DNA of 64,000 nt, taken from contig CAWJRO010000006.1 of NCBI GenBank assembly GCA_963845285.1, positions 1 to 64,000 of the forward strand, given 5' to 3'. Origin of the DNA: Methanobacterium_C sp963845285 (GTDB taxonomy: Archaea > Methanobacteriota > Methanobacteria > Methanobacteriales > Methanobacteriaceae). The translations under genes were made by a program, and so were the position numbers. Positions 18,799-27,705 of the stretch are shown in pieces; the first letter of the stretch is position 1, and each line of letters opens with the position of its first letter. The notes below the pieces were generated by a model. That model searched no databases. It saw nothing but the letters and a program-made list of their open reading frames with translations, and had not been told where the DNA came from.

Positions 18799-18810
18799 AA
18801 CTTTATACGT
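18799..18810 (+). promoter_or_regulatory. TATA box of the divergent flp-like operon
   Basis: AAAACTTTATACGTG on the plus strand resembles the hmd TATA box on the opposite strand and lies about 50 bases before the first gene of the divergent operon. The leader is short and carries the ribosome site AAGAGGAGGT. Confidence 0.55.
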
Positions 18811-18857
18811 GTAATACTAATGAAGAAGTAATTAATCCAAGAGGAGGTAATATAAAA

Positions 18858-19250
18858 ATGAGTATAATTAATATAAATCCAGGGATATGCATGACCAAGA
18901 TCAAGATGATCCGACCTGAAACTAATTTAAAAAGTTGTAATTTAGATTTAAATGTGGATTGGGCCGTTGAATATAATGAAGACAATGAAAAACATTTAGG
19001 ATATCTATGTAACTTGAGAACAGATGAAGAATTTCCTATAATTTTCGCTGTTCAAGGTTTTGTTGGACTAAAATCTAATGAGACATTTGAAAAAATTTCT
19101 GGCGACCTGTCTCGTTTGATTCTTGATAAAAGCATGAACATGATGGTAAATATGGTAAACATGACTAGAGACACCCCTTTAGATTTTAAAGCCCATTCAA
19201 ACATTTCTAAGGATGATGATCTTAAAATAAGTCTTAAAGAAATGATCTAA
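18858..19250 (+). CDS. Unknown protein heading the flp-like operon
   Basis: A 130-residue soluble protein with a very strong ribosome site (GAGGAGGT, 11 bases before the ATG). The N-terminal half is beta-like; the rest has a helix rich in methionine (SMNMMVNMVNMTRDTPLDF). No family is recognised. The pattern of strands, helix and a final T-x-D-T-P-L-D-F is loosely like SecB-type folds, which is only an impression. It lies 67 bases before the FdhA-like gene and divergent from hmd, so a role with the following redox proteins is likely. It is the least understood gene of the cofactor region. Confidence 0.75.
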   Translation: MSIININPGICMTKIKMIRPETNLKSCNLDLNVDWAVEYNEDNEKHLGYLCNLRTDEEFPIIFAVQGFVGLKSNETFEKISGDLSRLILDKSMNMMVNMVNMTRDTPLDFKAHSNISKDDDLKISLKEMI

Positions 19251-19317
19251 GATTAGAATACACAAAAATATTCATTTAAATAATTAATTTCACTTATCAA
19301 ATAAAACCGGTGAAAAA

Positions 19318-20445
19318 ATGAAAGTTAAACACACTATTTGTCCTTCATGCAGTGTTGGATGTGGAATAAACCTCATAATCCAAAATGAGAAAGTGGTGGG
19401 GACCTATCCTTACAAAAGACACCCTGTAAACCAAGGAAAAAATTGCATGAAAGGAAGACATAGTTTTGAACAGATCAATGAAACAAGAATCAATGATCCT
19501 CTTATAAAATCAGGAACCCTAAAAAAATCCAACTGGGATAAAGCCCTGGATCTGGCAGCGTCAAAAATAAAATCATACAAACCCGAAGAAATTGGTATAA
19601 TAGGTTCAGGGAGATGTACAAATGAGGACTGCCAGATCCTAAAGGAATTTGCAGATGCAATTGGAGTTGAAAACAAAGGTTTCTACGCTGGTAAACTGAA
19701 GCCACAAAACTTCAAAACAGCTTCCTTGGAAGAACTGGAAAAGTCTGAATTCATACTTTCCATTGGAGATCCATTAAACGAAAATCCATTGCTTGGAAGA
19801 AGAATTCTCAAGGCCAAGGATAATAACGCAGAAATAATAACAGTAGACAACCCTGAAAAAACCACAACGGGTCTAAATTCTGATGAATACTTTAAAGTGG
19901 AATCTACATCAGAATTTCTGGATAAAATCGATTCAGAAATTCTAGAGAAACTCAATGAATCATCAACAATTGTGGTAACGCACCTTGACAGTTCAAATGA
20001 TGTTGGTAAAGTTCTTGAAATCTCAAAAAATTTTGAATCTAATCTAATTTTTGTTATGAGAGACTGCAATACAAAAGGAGCTTCTGGAATATTGCCGGAT
20101 TTAAATAAAAAAGAATTAAATGATCTAATACATAAGGTCAAGTTACTTTATGTTGTTGGAACTAATCCTGCCAGTTATGCAAAGGATTCACTTAAAAAGT
20201 TAGAATTTTTGATAACACAGGACAGTTCAATTAATGAAACTGTTTTAATGTCGGATGTGGTTTTTCCTGCCTCATGTTGGGCAGAAAAGACAGGATCATT
20301 TACAAATGCAACTGGAGAAACACAGAAATTTTCAAAGATAATCTCAACACAGGACAGTTCCATGGAAGATCAGAAGATCATAGGTAACTTTGCCGCAAGA
20401 ATTGGAATTGACCTGCAGCAGCCAGGAAATCATGAAATTAATTAA
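19318..20445 (+). CDS. Degenerate formate dehydrogenase alpha-like protein (FlpC-like)
   Basis: The 375-residue protein is related to FdhA but is only about half its length. The [4Fe-4S] motif is intact at the N-terminus (CPSCSVGCG near residues 8-16, then GKNCMKG near 41). The next block GSGRCTNEDCQILKEFADAI matches FdhA, but where FdhA has the catalytic Cys or Sec within a short HCARxCHS-like motif this protein reads GFYAGKLKPQN, without cysteine. The C-terminal pterin-binding domain is missing. It therefore probably cannot oxidise formate and may only carry electrons. Position and order recall the flpECBDA cluster described next to hmd in Methanothermobacter (from memory). GGTGA precedes the ATG. 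Confidence 0.85.
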   Translation: MKVKHTICPSCSVGCGINLIIQNEKVVGTYPYKRHPVNQGKNCMKGRHSFEQINETRINDPLIKSGTLKKSNWDKALDLAASKIKSYKPEEIGIIGSGRCTNEDCQILKEFADAIGVENKGFYAGKLKPQNFKTASLEELEKSEFILSIGDPLNENPLLGRRILKAKDNNAEIITVDNPEKTTTGLNSDEYFKVESTSEFLDKIDSEILEKLNESSTIVVTHLDSSNDVGKVLEISKNFESNLIFVMRDCNTKGASGILPDLNKKELNDLIHKVKLLYVVGTNPASYAKDSLKKLEFLITQDSSINETVLMSDVVFPASCWAEKTGSFTNATGETQKFSKIISTQDSSMEDQKIIGNFAARIGIDLQQPGNHEIN

Positions 20446-20456
20446 GGTGATGAAAG

Positions 20457-21608
20457 ATGGATAGTGAATATTTACTTGTAAAGTCAAAGGAAAAATCCCT
20501 GGCTGAAAAAGGCGAATGTGGAGGAGCAGTGAGTTCCATATTCAAATATCTCCTTGAAAAAGGACTTGTTGATGGTGTATTAACATTAAAAAAGGGTGAA
20601 GATCTCTACGATGGAATTCCTGTTTTAATTGAAAATCCAGATGAAATCCTTGAGACCTGTGGATCACTACACTGTGCACCAACACAATTTGGAGATCTGA
20701 TAAGCAAATACCTGCAGGATTTGAGAATAGCTGTTGCAGTTAAACCATGTGATGCAATGTCAATTAAAGAGCTTGAAAAAAGACTTCAAATAGACCCTGA
20801 AAATCTGTATAAAATTGGTTTGAACTGTGGTGGTACGGTTATGCCCATAACCGCCATGAAAATGATAGAGTTGTTCTATGAACTTGATCCTGCAGATGTT
20901 GTTAAAGAAGAGATAGATAAGGGCCAATTTATAGTTGAACTTGAGGATGGCAGACATAAATCTGTTAAAATCAATGAACTTGAAGATAAGGGATATGGAA
21001 GGCGTGAAAACTGCCAGAGATGCGAGATGATGGTCCCAAGAAATGCGGATGTGGCCTGTGGTAACTGGGGTGCAGAGCCCGGTTGGACGTTTGTTGAGAT
21101 CATCACAGAAAAAGGAAAAGAATTAATTGAAAAATCAAGAAGTGAAGGTTATATTGAAGTTAAAACTCCCTCAAAAAAATCCCTTGAGATACGTGGAAAG
21201 ATCGAAGCTACAATGGTAAAACTTGCCCAAAAATTCGAGGATAAACACCTTGAAGAGAATTATCCTGAAATGGAAAAATGGGATGAGTATTGGAACCGTT
21301 GCATTAAATGTTACGCCTGCCGTGATGTTTGTCCATTATGCTTTTGCAAGCATTGCGAACTTGAAAATGATTTTTACGCAGGAAAAGATCAAACACCTCC
21401 AGACCCGCTGACTTTCCACGGAGTACGTATGTCCCACATAAGTTTCAGCTGCTGTAACTGCGGGCAGTGCGAAGATGTTTGTCCAATGGAAATTCCACTT
21501 GCCAAGATTTACCACAGGATGCAGAAAAAGTATCAAAATGCAACGGGATTCAAAGCAGGTGTGGATGAAGAATTACCTCCAATTTACAGTCCAGAAAAGA
21601 GTGAATGA
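20457..21608 (+). CDS. F420/FdhB-like iron-sulfur protein (FlpB-like)
   Basis: The 383-residue protein resembles the beta subunit of F420-dependent formate dehydrogenase and F420 hydrogenase, which holds FAD, passes electrons to or from F420 and carries two ferredoxin-like clusters. N-terminal features are KGECGGAVSSIFKYLLEKGL and the KPCDAMSIKELEKR block. Near the C-terminus are the two cluster motifs CIKCYACRDVCPLCFC and CCNCGQCEDVCPMEI. It starts 11 bases after the FdhA-like gene with AAGGTGATG before the ATG. With its truncated partner it should form an electron-transfer unit rather than a formate dehydrogenase. Confidence 0.9.
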   Translation: MDSEYLLVKSKEKSLAEKGECGGAVSSIFKYLLEKGLVDGVLTLKKGEDLYDGIPVLIENPDEILETCGSLHCAPTQFGDLISKYLQDLRIAVAVKPCDAMSIKELEKRLQIDPENLYKIGLNCGGTVMPITAMKMIELFYELDPADVVKEEIDKGQFIVELEDGRHKSVKINELEDKGYGRRENCQRCEMMVPRNADVACGNWGAEPGWTFVEIITEKGKELIEKSRSEGYIEVKTPSKKSLEIRGKIEATMVKLAQKFEDKHLEENYPEMEKWDEYWNRCIKCYACRDVCPLCFCKHCELENDFYAGKDQTPPDPLTFHGVRMSHISFSCCNCGQCEDVCPMEIPLAKIYHRMQKKYQNATGFKAGVDEELPPIYSPEKSE

Positions 21609-21684
21609 AGTTGGGAATTTGAAGTTAAATTTGAAGTTAAAATGTCATTTAGGGTTAAATTTACTAAATTCAAGGTGATAAAAA

Positions 21685-22089
21685 ATGCAGGCAAAAAAAC
21701 CAAAAATTTTAGGGTTCTGCTGCAACTGGTGTTGTTATGGTGGTGCAGATACTGCAGGAACAGCCCGAATGCAGTATCCCACAGGAATTAAAATCATACG
21801 GGTCATGTGTTCTGGAAGAATTAACCCATCCATGGTACTCAAAGCATTTAAAGAAGGTGCAGACGGTGTTTTTGTAGGAGGATGCCATATGGGGGACTGC
21901 CACTACGATGCAGGAAACTACAAATGGAATAGAAGGGCTAAGTTTATTAAAGAACTTCTTCCAGAGTTTGGAATAGATAATGAACGGTTTAAATTTGAGT
22001 GGATCTCCGCTTCAGAAGGTGAAAAATTCCAAAAGACAATGAAAGAGTTTTATAACACTGTGGACTCATTGGGACCTCTTGAAAGATAA
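21685..22089 (+). CDS. flpD: FlpD/MvhD-type hydrogenase iron-sulfur subunit
   Basis: The 134-residue protein belongs to the MvhD/FlpD family, which carries a [2Fe-2S] cluster and links hydrogenase or formate dehydrogenase to heterodisulfide reductase. Conserved cysteines are visible in GFCCNWCCYGGAD (residues about 11-23), VMCSGRI and GCHMGDCHY. It is the last gene of the flp-like unit, about 75 bases after the FdhB-like gene. The presence of an MvhD-type protein implies a docking partner such as HdrA, but no hdr or mvh gene is in the window. The spacer 22090-22475 after it shows nothing I can support. Confidence 0.93.
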   Translation: MQAKKPKILGFCCNWCCYGGADTAGTARMQYPTGIKIIRVMCSGRINPSMVLKAFKEGADGVFVGGCHMGDCHYDAGNYKWNRRAKFIKELLPEFGIDNERFKFEWISASEGEKFQKTMKEFYNTVDSLGPLER

Positions 22090-22475
22090 ATTAAACTTAT
22101 GATATTTCAGGAAGGATGATGATGAAACCTTAAAACATTTTTTATTTTTTAAATGAACTTTTTTTCCACAGATTTCATCATGCAAATTAAATGGAAAAAA
22201 TTAGGATCCATGTCTTTTTGAGAATTTTAATACTTTTAACGATTTTTTTTAGAATTAATATTTCCATTGAGCTTAAATTAAATTTTGAAATGTTTGTAGC
22301 AGTTAGATTGTTATCAATAACTGTGAAATTACCAATGATAATGGGGGTATGAATAAGTTTGAAGTATAAATAAAAACTTAAAGAAATATTGAACCTACGA
22401 AAAATGAGTACTGCTAAATATTTTGGTAAATTTTGGTGATTTAAATACCATTTTTAAAAAATAAAAAGTGATTTT

Positions 22476-23501
22476 ATGAAAGTTACAGTTTATGGTGCAG
22501 GAAACCAGGATCTTTACATGAACAAACTCAATTTAATGGAGAATTACGGTGGAAAACCACCATATGGTGGAAGTAGGATGGCAATGGAATTTGCAGAGGC
22601 AGGACATGAAGTTTTACTTGCAGAACCCAATAAATCTACACTTAAAGAAGAACAATGGGATCGGGTCAAAGACACTGGAGTTTCAATTGTTTCTGAGGAT
22701 ATTGAAGCAGCAAAAAATGCAGAAATAGCCATTTTCTTCACACCCTTCGGTAAAAAAACCTTTGAAATTGCTAAAACTATTTTAGAACATCTCCCTGAAA
22801 ATGCAGTGGTTGCCAACACGTGCACTGTTTCACCAATGGTCTTATACTACGTTCTTGAAAGTAAAATTAAAAAGAATCGTCCAGATATTGGTATTTCTTC
22901 CATGCACCCTGCAGCAGTGCCTGGCACCCCACAGCATGGACACTACATAATTGGAGGCACACCCAGTAATGGAAAAGACATAGCAACTTTAGAACAAATT
23001 AAAAAGTGTGAAGAACTAGCAAAAAGTACTGGTAAAGAAGTTTACACTCTTCCAGCAGATGTTTCTCCCACAGTTGCAGATATGGGATCTCTTGTGACTG
23101 CTGTGACACTTGCAGGAGTTCTGGACTATTATAATGTAGGTATTAATGTCATAAATGCCCCTAAAGAGATGGTTGAAAAACAGATAGTCATGACTCTTCA
23201 GACAATGGCTTCCCTTGTGGAATCTTCCGGTGTTGATGGAATGTTGAGTGTTATAAATCCAGATCTTTTGGTCAAAACAGCAAGCTCAATGCATGTGTTT
23301 AAAGAACAGAAAGAACTGGATGCTGCCATTGAAATTCTTTCAAATCTGGATCCTAAATTATGGGGTGATATTTCAAAGGCAAGTCTAAAACCAACAAATC
23401 TTGTTGCTGCACAGGCACTCTCAAATGAGATTGAAAATTTGATGGGTGAAAAAGCTGCTGTTGGAACAATGAGACGTTGTATGAGAAAATTGTTTGATTG
23501 A
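22476..23501 (+). CDS. hmdII: Hmd paralog HmdII
   Basis: The 341-residue paralog of [Fe]-hydrogenase has an N-terminal Rossmann domain (MKVTVYGAGNQDLYMNKLN) and the Hmd-type helical C-terminal domain. The cysteine that binds iron in Hmd is kept (Cys116, in VVANTCTVSP), but the region around the catalytic His14 of Hmd differs (no TH in the first 20 residues). Published work on such paralogs found FeGP binding without normal Hmd activity, and a regulatory or sensor role has been proposed. It lies between the flp-like genes and hcgG, all on the plus strand. Confidence 0.92.
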   Translation: MKVTVYGAGNQDLYMNKLNLMENYGGKPPYGGSRMAMEFAEAGHEVLLAEPNKSTLKEEQWDRVKDTGVSIVSEDIEAAKNAEIAIFFTPFGKKTFEIAKTILEHLPENAVVANTCTVSPMVLYYVLESKIKKNRPDIGISSMHPAAVPGTPQHGHYIIGGTPSNGKDIATLEQIKKCEELAKSTGKEVYTLPADVSPTVADMGSLVTAVTLAGVLDYYNVGINVINAPKEMVEKQIVMTLQTMASLVESSGVDGMLSVINPDLLVKTASSMHVFKEQKELDAAIEILSNLDPKLWGDISKASLKPTNLVAAQALSNEIENLMGEKAAVGTMRRCMRKLFD

Positions 23502-23781
23502 ATACCTGTTTAAAATAATTATTTTAAGATTCTTTTTTAACTTTTCTTAATGTTCTAATGAATTTTATGATGTCTTTTTTAAGTAAAACCCAAATTAGTA
23601 ATACTAATTATCTTTATAATACTAAATTTTAAATACTAAGTAATTTTCCAAGTAATATAACTCAATATTCAGTAATCAAAAATTTTGAAGATTTTTGTTG
23701 ACAATCAAAGCATTTAGGGGTTTGGATATTGTATGTGGTTTGAAAATTTTAATTTAAGAATCTGAATTAGAAGGTGAAAAA

Positions 23782-25287
23782 GTGTATGGTCTCGTTAAAG
23801 ATGCTGTTAATGATATAAATGTGGCATTAGAACTTAATAAAACTAAAAAAAATGTTACAGAAATTGTTGATGCTGTTTCTCAGCTTAGCAGAGAAGATGC
23901 AATGAAACTTGGAATGAACTTCAAAAGGTTTCCAATGGGCTGTGATTTAACTGAAATTTTGGTTGGAACCTGTGCCTCAGATATGGAAAAAATTGATCTT
24001 ATAGGTAATTGCACAGTATCGGGTATGCTTGGAGCATCAATACATGTTTGTGCCTATGCATTTGCAGATATTGCAGAAAAAAACGGTATGAAAGGATCAG
24101 AACTTTTAAGAGAGGTCAGGGAGGCCACAGATGTTCCACTTGATCTGGATCACTTTGGAAGGTATGGGGCAATGAGATTCCCTAAGGCCATAACTGCATG
24201 TCCTGGGCAGTGTTACTTCGATGGTTCCGCATCTGAAGGATGTCCCCATGGACGGATCCATTCACGGCTTGTTGATAAAGAGCAAGAGGGAATACCTGAA
24301 ATGGAAGATTGGGTGGAACTATCCTCATCCGTAGCAGTTAATCTTACAAGCGTTCAGGGAGGTGAAGGGCATGCTGCACCCATTGAAGAGGCAGAAATAG
24401 TTGCTGAAATGACTAAAAAACATGAAAAAGGCTTAGAAGCCATTATGTTTGTTGGTGATGGTTACGAAGATCTTATAACTGGTTTTTCAGAGGCATTGAA
24501 AATAGGAGCTGATGTTTTCGTACTTGAGGGGGGGCCATTCAACAGATCTCCAAAAAGGCTCGACAGTTTTGCAAGGGCTGTTGCAATTGCAAGGATACTG
24601 GTTCCCGGGAAAATAGTTGCAACCAACGGCGCATACGAAGATGAATGCAGGGTAGGATTAAAAGCAGGAATTAATGCAATTATAACTGGATTTCCCCAGA
24701 ACCATCATGGATACATGTGCGGTTACGCTCCGGGAACTGCTAAAAGAGGTAAATTTGGAATGCCCAGGGTTATCCGGATGATCAAGGATGAACTTGGGAA
24801 CAAAAATATGTCAGTACCAATTCAACGACCAGAACTTAAAGCACTGGCAATGGCCGTGAAAGTTGTAGGTCCGGAAAATGTTTATCCGAAAAAAATGGGA
24901 AATATGGTTATTGGAGACGCACACTGGCCTGTTATTTCTTCTACACCATTATACAATAATGTAAAAGTTGATTTGACCTCCGAAACTATTCTCGAGAGAG
25001 TTAAAGGTGATACTGTGGCTCTTTTAGGTGGAAGATTTGTATCATGGGCTCTTGCCAAAAAACTCGACGGAGAAGTTGATGAGATCATCATAAGCGATGC
25101 AGATCCCTGGGTTGAGTCAGTTACAGTTCAAAACATGGAAAATAATCTGAAATCAACTGTTTCAAGTGCAGGTTCTGATGATATAAAAGCTTACGAAGCT
25201 TCAAATACATCTATTATCGCATCTACAGTTCCATCTATTGTTGAAAAAATTTCCAAAAGCCTTGAAGGAGCTGTAAAGTTGATATAA
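23782..25287 (+). CDS. hcgG: FeGP cofactor biosynthesis protein HcgG
   Basis: The 501-residue protein matches HcgG in length and in position near hmdII. It starts with GTG (MYGLVKDAVNDINVAL), served by AAGGTGA. A cysteine-containing region (ITACPGQCYFDGSASEGCPH, about residues 138-157) may hold metal or cofactor. The middle (GDGYEDLITGFSEALKIGAD) is TIM-barrel-like and the last 110 residues look Rossmann-like (DTVALLGGRFVSWALAKKL), recalling the fibrillarin-type label given to the family. It acts in a late step of FeGP assembly; the exact reaction is not known to me. Confidence 0.88.
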   Translation: MYGLVKDAVNDINVALELNKTKKNVTEIVDAVSQLSREDAMKLGMNFKRFPMGCDLTEILVGTCASDMEKIDLIGNCTVSGMLGASIHVCAYAFADIAEKNGMKGSELLREVREATDVPLDLDHFGRYGAMRFPKAITACPGQCYFDGSASEGCPHGRIHSRLVDKEQEGIPEMEDWVELSSSVAVNLTSVQGGEGHAAPIEEAEIVAEMTKKHEKGLEAIMFVGDGYEDLITGFSEALKIGADVFVLEGGPFNRSPKRLDSFARAVAIARILVPGKIVATNGAYEDECRVGLKAGINAIITGFPQNHHGYMCGYAPGTAKRGKFGMPRVIRMIKDELGNKNMSVPIQRPELKALAMAVKVVGPENVYPKKMGNMVIGDAHWPVISSTPLYNNVKVDLTSETILERVKGDTVALLGGRFVSWALAKKLDGEVDEIIISDADPWVESVTVQNMENNLKSTVSSAGSDDIKAYEASNTSIIASTVPSIVEKISKSLEGAVKLI

Positions 25288-25483
25288 TTTAGATTTAATT
25301 AAATATAAAACTTAAATAACTCTCTTTTTATTTATCGTTCTTTATTTAAATTAAAAGATTGATTTAAGCTTTTATGTATTTTTCATTAATTTTCTTTAAA
25401 ATCTGTTGAAACGGTCTTTTTGTAAACTTTATATTTTTAAAATCATATTATTTAAGTATTTCTAATTATTTCTATTTAAAAAA

Positions 25484-25493
25484 CTTTATATAC
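25484..25493 (+). promoter_or_regulatory. Distal TATA box and leader of the mrt operon
   Basis: AAACTTTATATACAT is a strong TATA box about 380 bases before mrtB. The leader downstream contains a small hairpin (AAGCC with GGCTT, about 25553-25572) and a very short open frame. A second weaker TATA-like stretch (TATAATATACTATAAAAG) near 25790-25808 could give a shorter transcript. The spacer 25288-25483 shows nothing else. Confidence 0.5.
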
Positions 25494-25595
25494 ATATTAC
25501 TAAAAAGAATTAGCCGTAAAATCTATTACAAATATGTAGAAAAGTATTAACAATAAGCCAAGAAAACGGCTTCGAGTATCTATGGAGGTTGGAGG

Positions 25596-25661
25596 ATGAA
25601 TATTTCAATAAACTTAGTTTTTGAAAGATTAAAATTTGTTTTTAGACATTTAAACCGCTAA
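25596..25661 (+). CDS. Possible leader peptide of the mrt operon (21 residues)
   Basis: A 21-codon frame, MNISINLVFERLKFVFRHLNR when joined, follows an excellent ribosome site (GGAGGTT at 25584-25590). It lies between the distal mrt promoter and mrtB. The strength of the ribosome site suggests real translation, but no relative is known to me. It could be a regulatory upstream frame. Confidence 0.4.
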   Translation: MNISINLVFERLKFVFRHLNR

Positions 25662-25868
25662 AAGTTTATCAATATCCAAATTTAGACAAGATAAACAAAA
25701 TATTTAAGCTTAATGGCTTTTATCATTGATTTTAATTGGTTTGGATGAAATGATTCTAAGAATTTGGGATGCCCATACTATCATAGTAATATAATATACT
25801 ATAAAAGTATTAAATTCCATTTATATCATTTTCATTTCTTAACAAAAAAATTGAGAGGTGTAAATTTA

Positions 25869-27200
25869 ATGCCAACTTATGAAGATAAAATAGACCTTTA
25901 TGGGGTAAATGGAAAACTTTTAGAGGAAAATATTCCTTTAGAAGCCATTAGTCCAATGTTAAACCCTACGATTGAAAAAATTGTACACGAAGTTAAACGT
26001 TCTGTTGCTGTAAACTTATCAGGAGTAGAAAAAGCATTGAAAAAAGCAGCTTTTGGAGGAAAAGCAAATTTTATTCCTGGAAGAGAGTTAGAGTTACCTC
26101 TGGTTGAAAATGCAGACGTAATAGCCGAAAAAATTCAAAAAATGATTCAAGTAGATGAAGAAGATGATTTTAACCTCAAAATGATCAACAATGGAAACCA
26201 AATGCTTGTACAGTTACCAACACAGAGAATGAAAATGGCTGCAGATTACACTGTTTCCACACTGGTTACAGGTGGTGCCCTGATCCAAGCAATAATAGAC
26301 ACGTTTGATGTGGATAAATTTGATGCTTCTGCTATTAAAACAGCAGTCCTGGGAAAGTATCCTCAGAGTGTTGATTTTGCAGGTGCAAACATAACAGCTC
26401 TTTTAGGACCGCCCGTAATGCTTGAAGGTTTAGGTTACGGTCTCAGAAACATAATGGCAAATCATGTTGTTTCCATAACCAAAAAAAATACTCTTAATGC
26501 AGTAGCATTATCATCAATTTTGGAACATACTTCTATGTTTGAAATGGGTGATGCAATAGGGGCATTTGAAAGGTATCATTTGTTGGGAATGGCATTCCAG
26601 GGATTAAATGCAAACAACCTTGTTTTTGAAATAGTGAAAGAGAATGGTAAGGGTACAGTAGGTACTGTTGTTGCTTCCACAGTTGAACGAGCAATTGAAG
26701 ATAAAGTTATAAAAGTCTCTAAAATAATGCCTTCAGGATTTAAACTGTACGAACCTGTTGATTGGGCTTTATGGAATGCTTATGCTGCATCTGGACTTAT
26801 AAGTTCGGTAATAGTCAACGTAGGTGCTGCAAGGGCAGCTCAGGGCGTTGCATCAACACTTCTCTACTACAATGATATGCTGGAATTCGAAACTGGTCTT
26901 CCTGGTGTTGATTTTGGACGAGCAGAAGGAACAGGTGTAGGAATGAGCTTTTTCTCCCATGGTATTTATGGTGGGGGTGGTCCAGGAACTTTCCATGGAA
27001 ATCACGTTGTAACTAGGCATAGTAAAGGTTTTGCCATACCATGCAATGCTGCTGCTATGTGTATGGATGCAGGAACACAGATGTTTTCAGTTGAAAATAC
27101 CTCTGGACTTATAGGGACAGTTTACAGTGACATAAATTATCTACGTGAACCAGTTAAGCATGTTGCAGATGGAGCTCGAGAAATAAAGGATAAAATCTAG
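25869..27200 (+). CDS. mrtB: Methyl-coenzyme M reductase II subunit beta
   Basis: The 443-residue beta subunit of the methane-forming enzyme. The ATG at 25869 is chosen over an in-frame ATG 35 codons upstream because GAGAGGTG is correctly placed and the family begins MPTYEDKIDLY. The conserved active-site region FFSHGIYGGGGPGTFHGNHV is present (about residues 360-380) with its tyrosine and histidine close to coenzyme B and F430. The operon order B-D-G-A without a C gene marks the isoenzyme II (mrt) type rather than mcrBDCGA. Confidence 0.94.
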   Translation: MPTYEDKIDLYGVNGKLLEENIPLEAISPMLNPTIEKIVHEVKRSVAVNLSGVEKALKKAAFGGKANFIPGRELELPLVENADVIAEKIQKMIQVDEEDDFNLKMINNGNQMLVQLPTQRMKMAADYTVSTLVTGGALIQAIIDTFDVDKFDASAIKTAVLGKYPQSVDFAGANITALLGPPVMLEGLGYGLRNIMANHVVSITKKNTLNAVALSSILEHTSMFEMGDAIGAFERYHLLGMAFQGLNANNLVFEIVKENGKGTVGTVVASTVERAIEDKVIKVSKIMPSGFKLYEPVDWALWNAYAASGLISSVIVNVGAARAAQGVASTLLYYNDMLEFETGLPGVDFGRAEGTGVGMSFFSHGIYGGGGPGTFHGNHVVTRHSKGFAIPCNAAAMCMDAGTQMFSVENTSGLIGTVYSDINYLREPVKHVADGAREIKDKI

Positions 27201-27214
27201 TATAAGGTGATTTT

Positions 27215-27700
27215 GTGGATGAAATTAAAGCTGTTGATATTAAAATATTTCCTTACAGGCGTTTAAAACCTTCAACAACCGAAAAAATTCTTAACCGGCT
27301 AATGGAGTTAGATGGAATTTTAAGGGTTTTAGTAAATGGAAAATCATTGCCTAAATTGGTTGGATATGGGCCTGCAAAGGGTATTGAGGTTAATCATCAG
27401 GATAGAAAAGTTATCAAAGTACAAGATGATGAAATTGAGCTTTTAGTTTCTGTTGGAGAAATAATCTTAACAGTGAACCATGAAAACTTAGATCCATTCA
27501 TGGAAGAGCTTGAAAGAGTTTTAGAAGACTCATTAAACTTCAAATATGATGTTTCAGTGGGTATTTTCACAAAAACAGAAATTACTGTCTCAGATTATTT
27601 AAAATATGGTTTAGGATTTGAAGAAAGTATTGATCCCAGAATGATCGGAATGGTGGATCCTACTTCAAAAACTTCAAAAACTGTTAAGTTTGTAGGGTGA
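27215..27700 (+). CDS. mrtD: Methyl-coenzyme M reductase operon protein D
   Basis: A 161-residue accessory protein of the reductase operon, starting with GTG and preceded by AAGGTGAT. It is not part of the purified enzyme; in this family it is linked to assembly or cofactor loading. Features include VDIKIFPYRRLKPSTTEKIL at the start and a beta-rich middle. Its stop overlaps the region of the mrtG ribosome site. Confidence 0.93.
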   Translation: MDEIKAVDIKIFPYRRLKPSTTEKILNRLMELDGILRVLVNGKSLPKLVGYGPAKGIEVNHQDRKVIKVQDDEIELLVSVGEIILTVNHENLDPFMEELERVLEDSLNFKYDVSVGIFTKTEITVSDYLKYGLGFEESIDPRMIGMVDPTSKTSKTVKFVG

Positions 27701-27705
27701 TTGAA

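Noticed and set aside
25764..25868. An N-terminal extension of mrtB
   Set aside because: The upstream 35 codons have no ribosome site and do not resemble the family, whereas GAGAGGTG marks the ATG at 25869.
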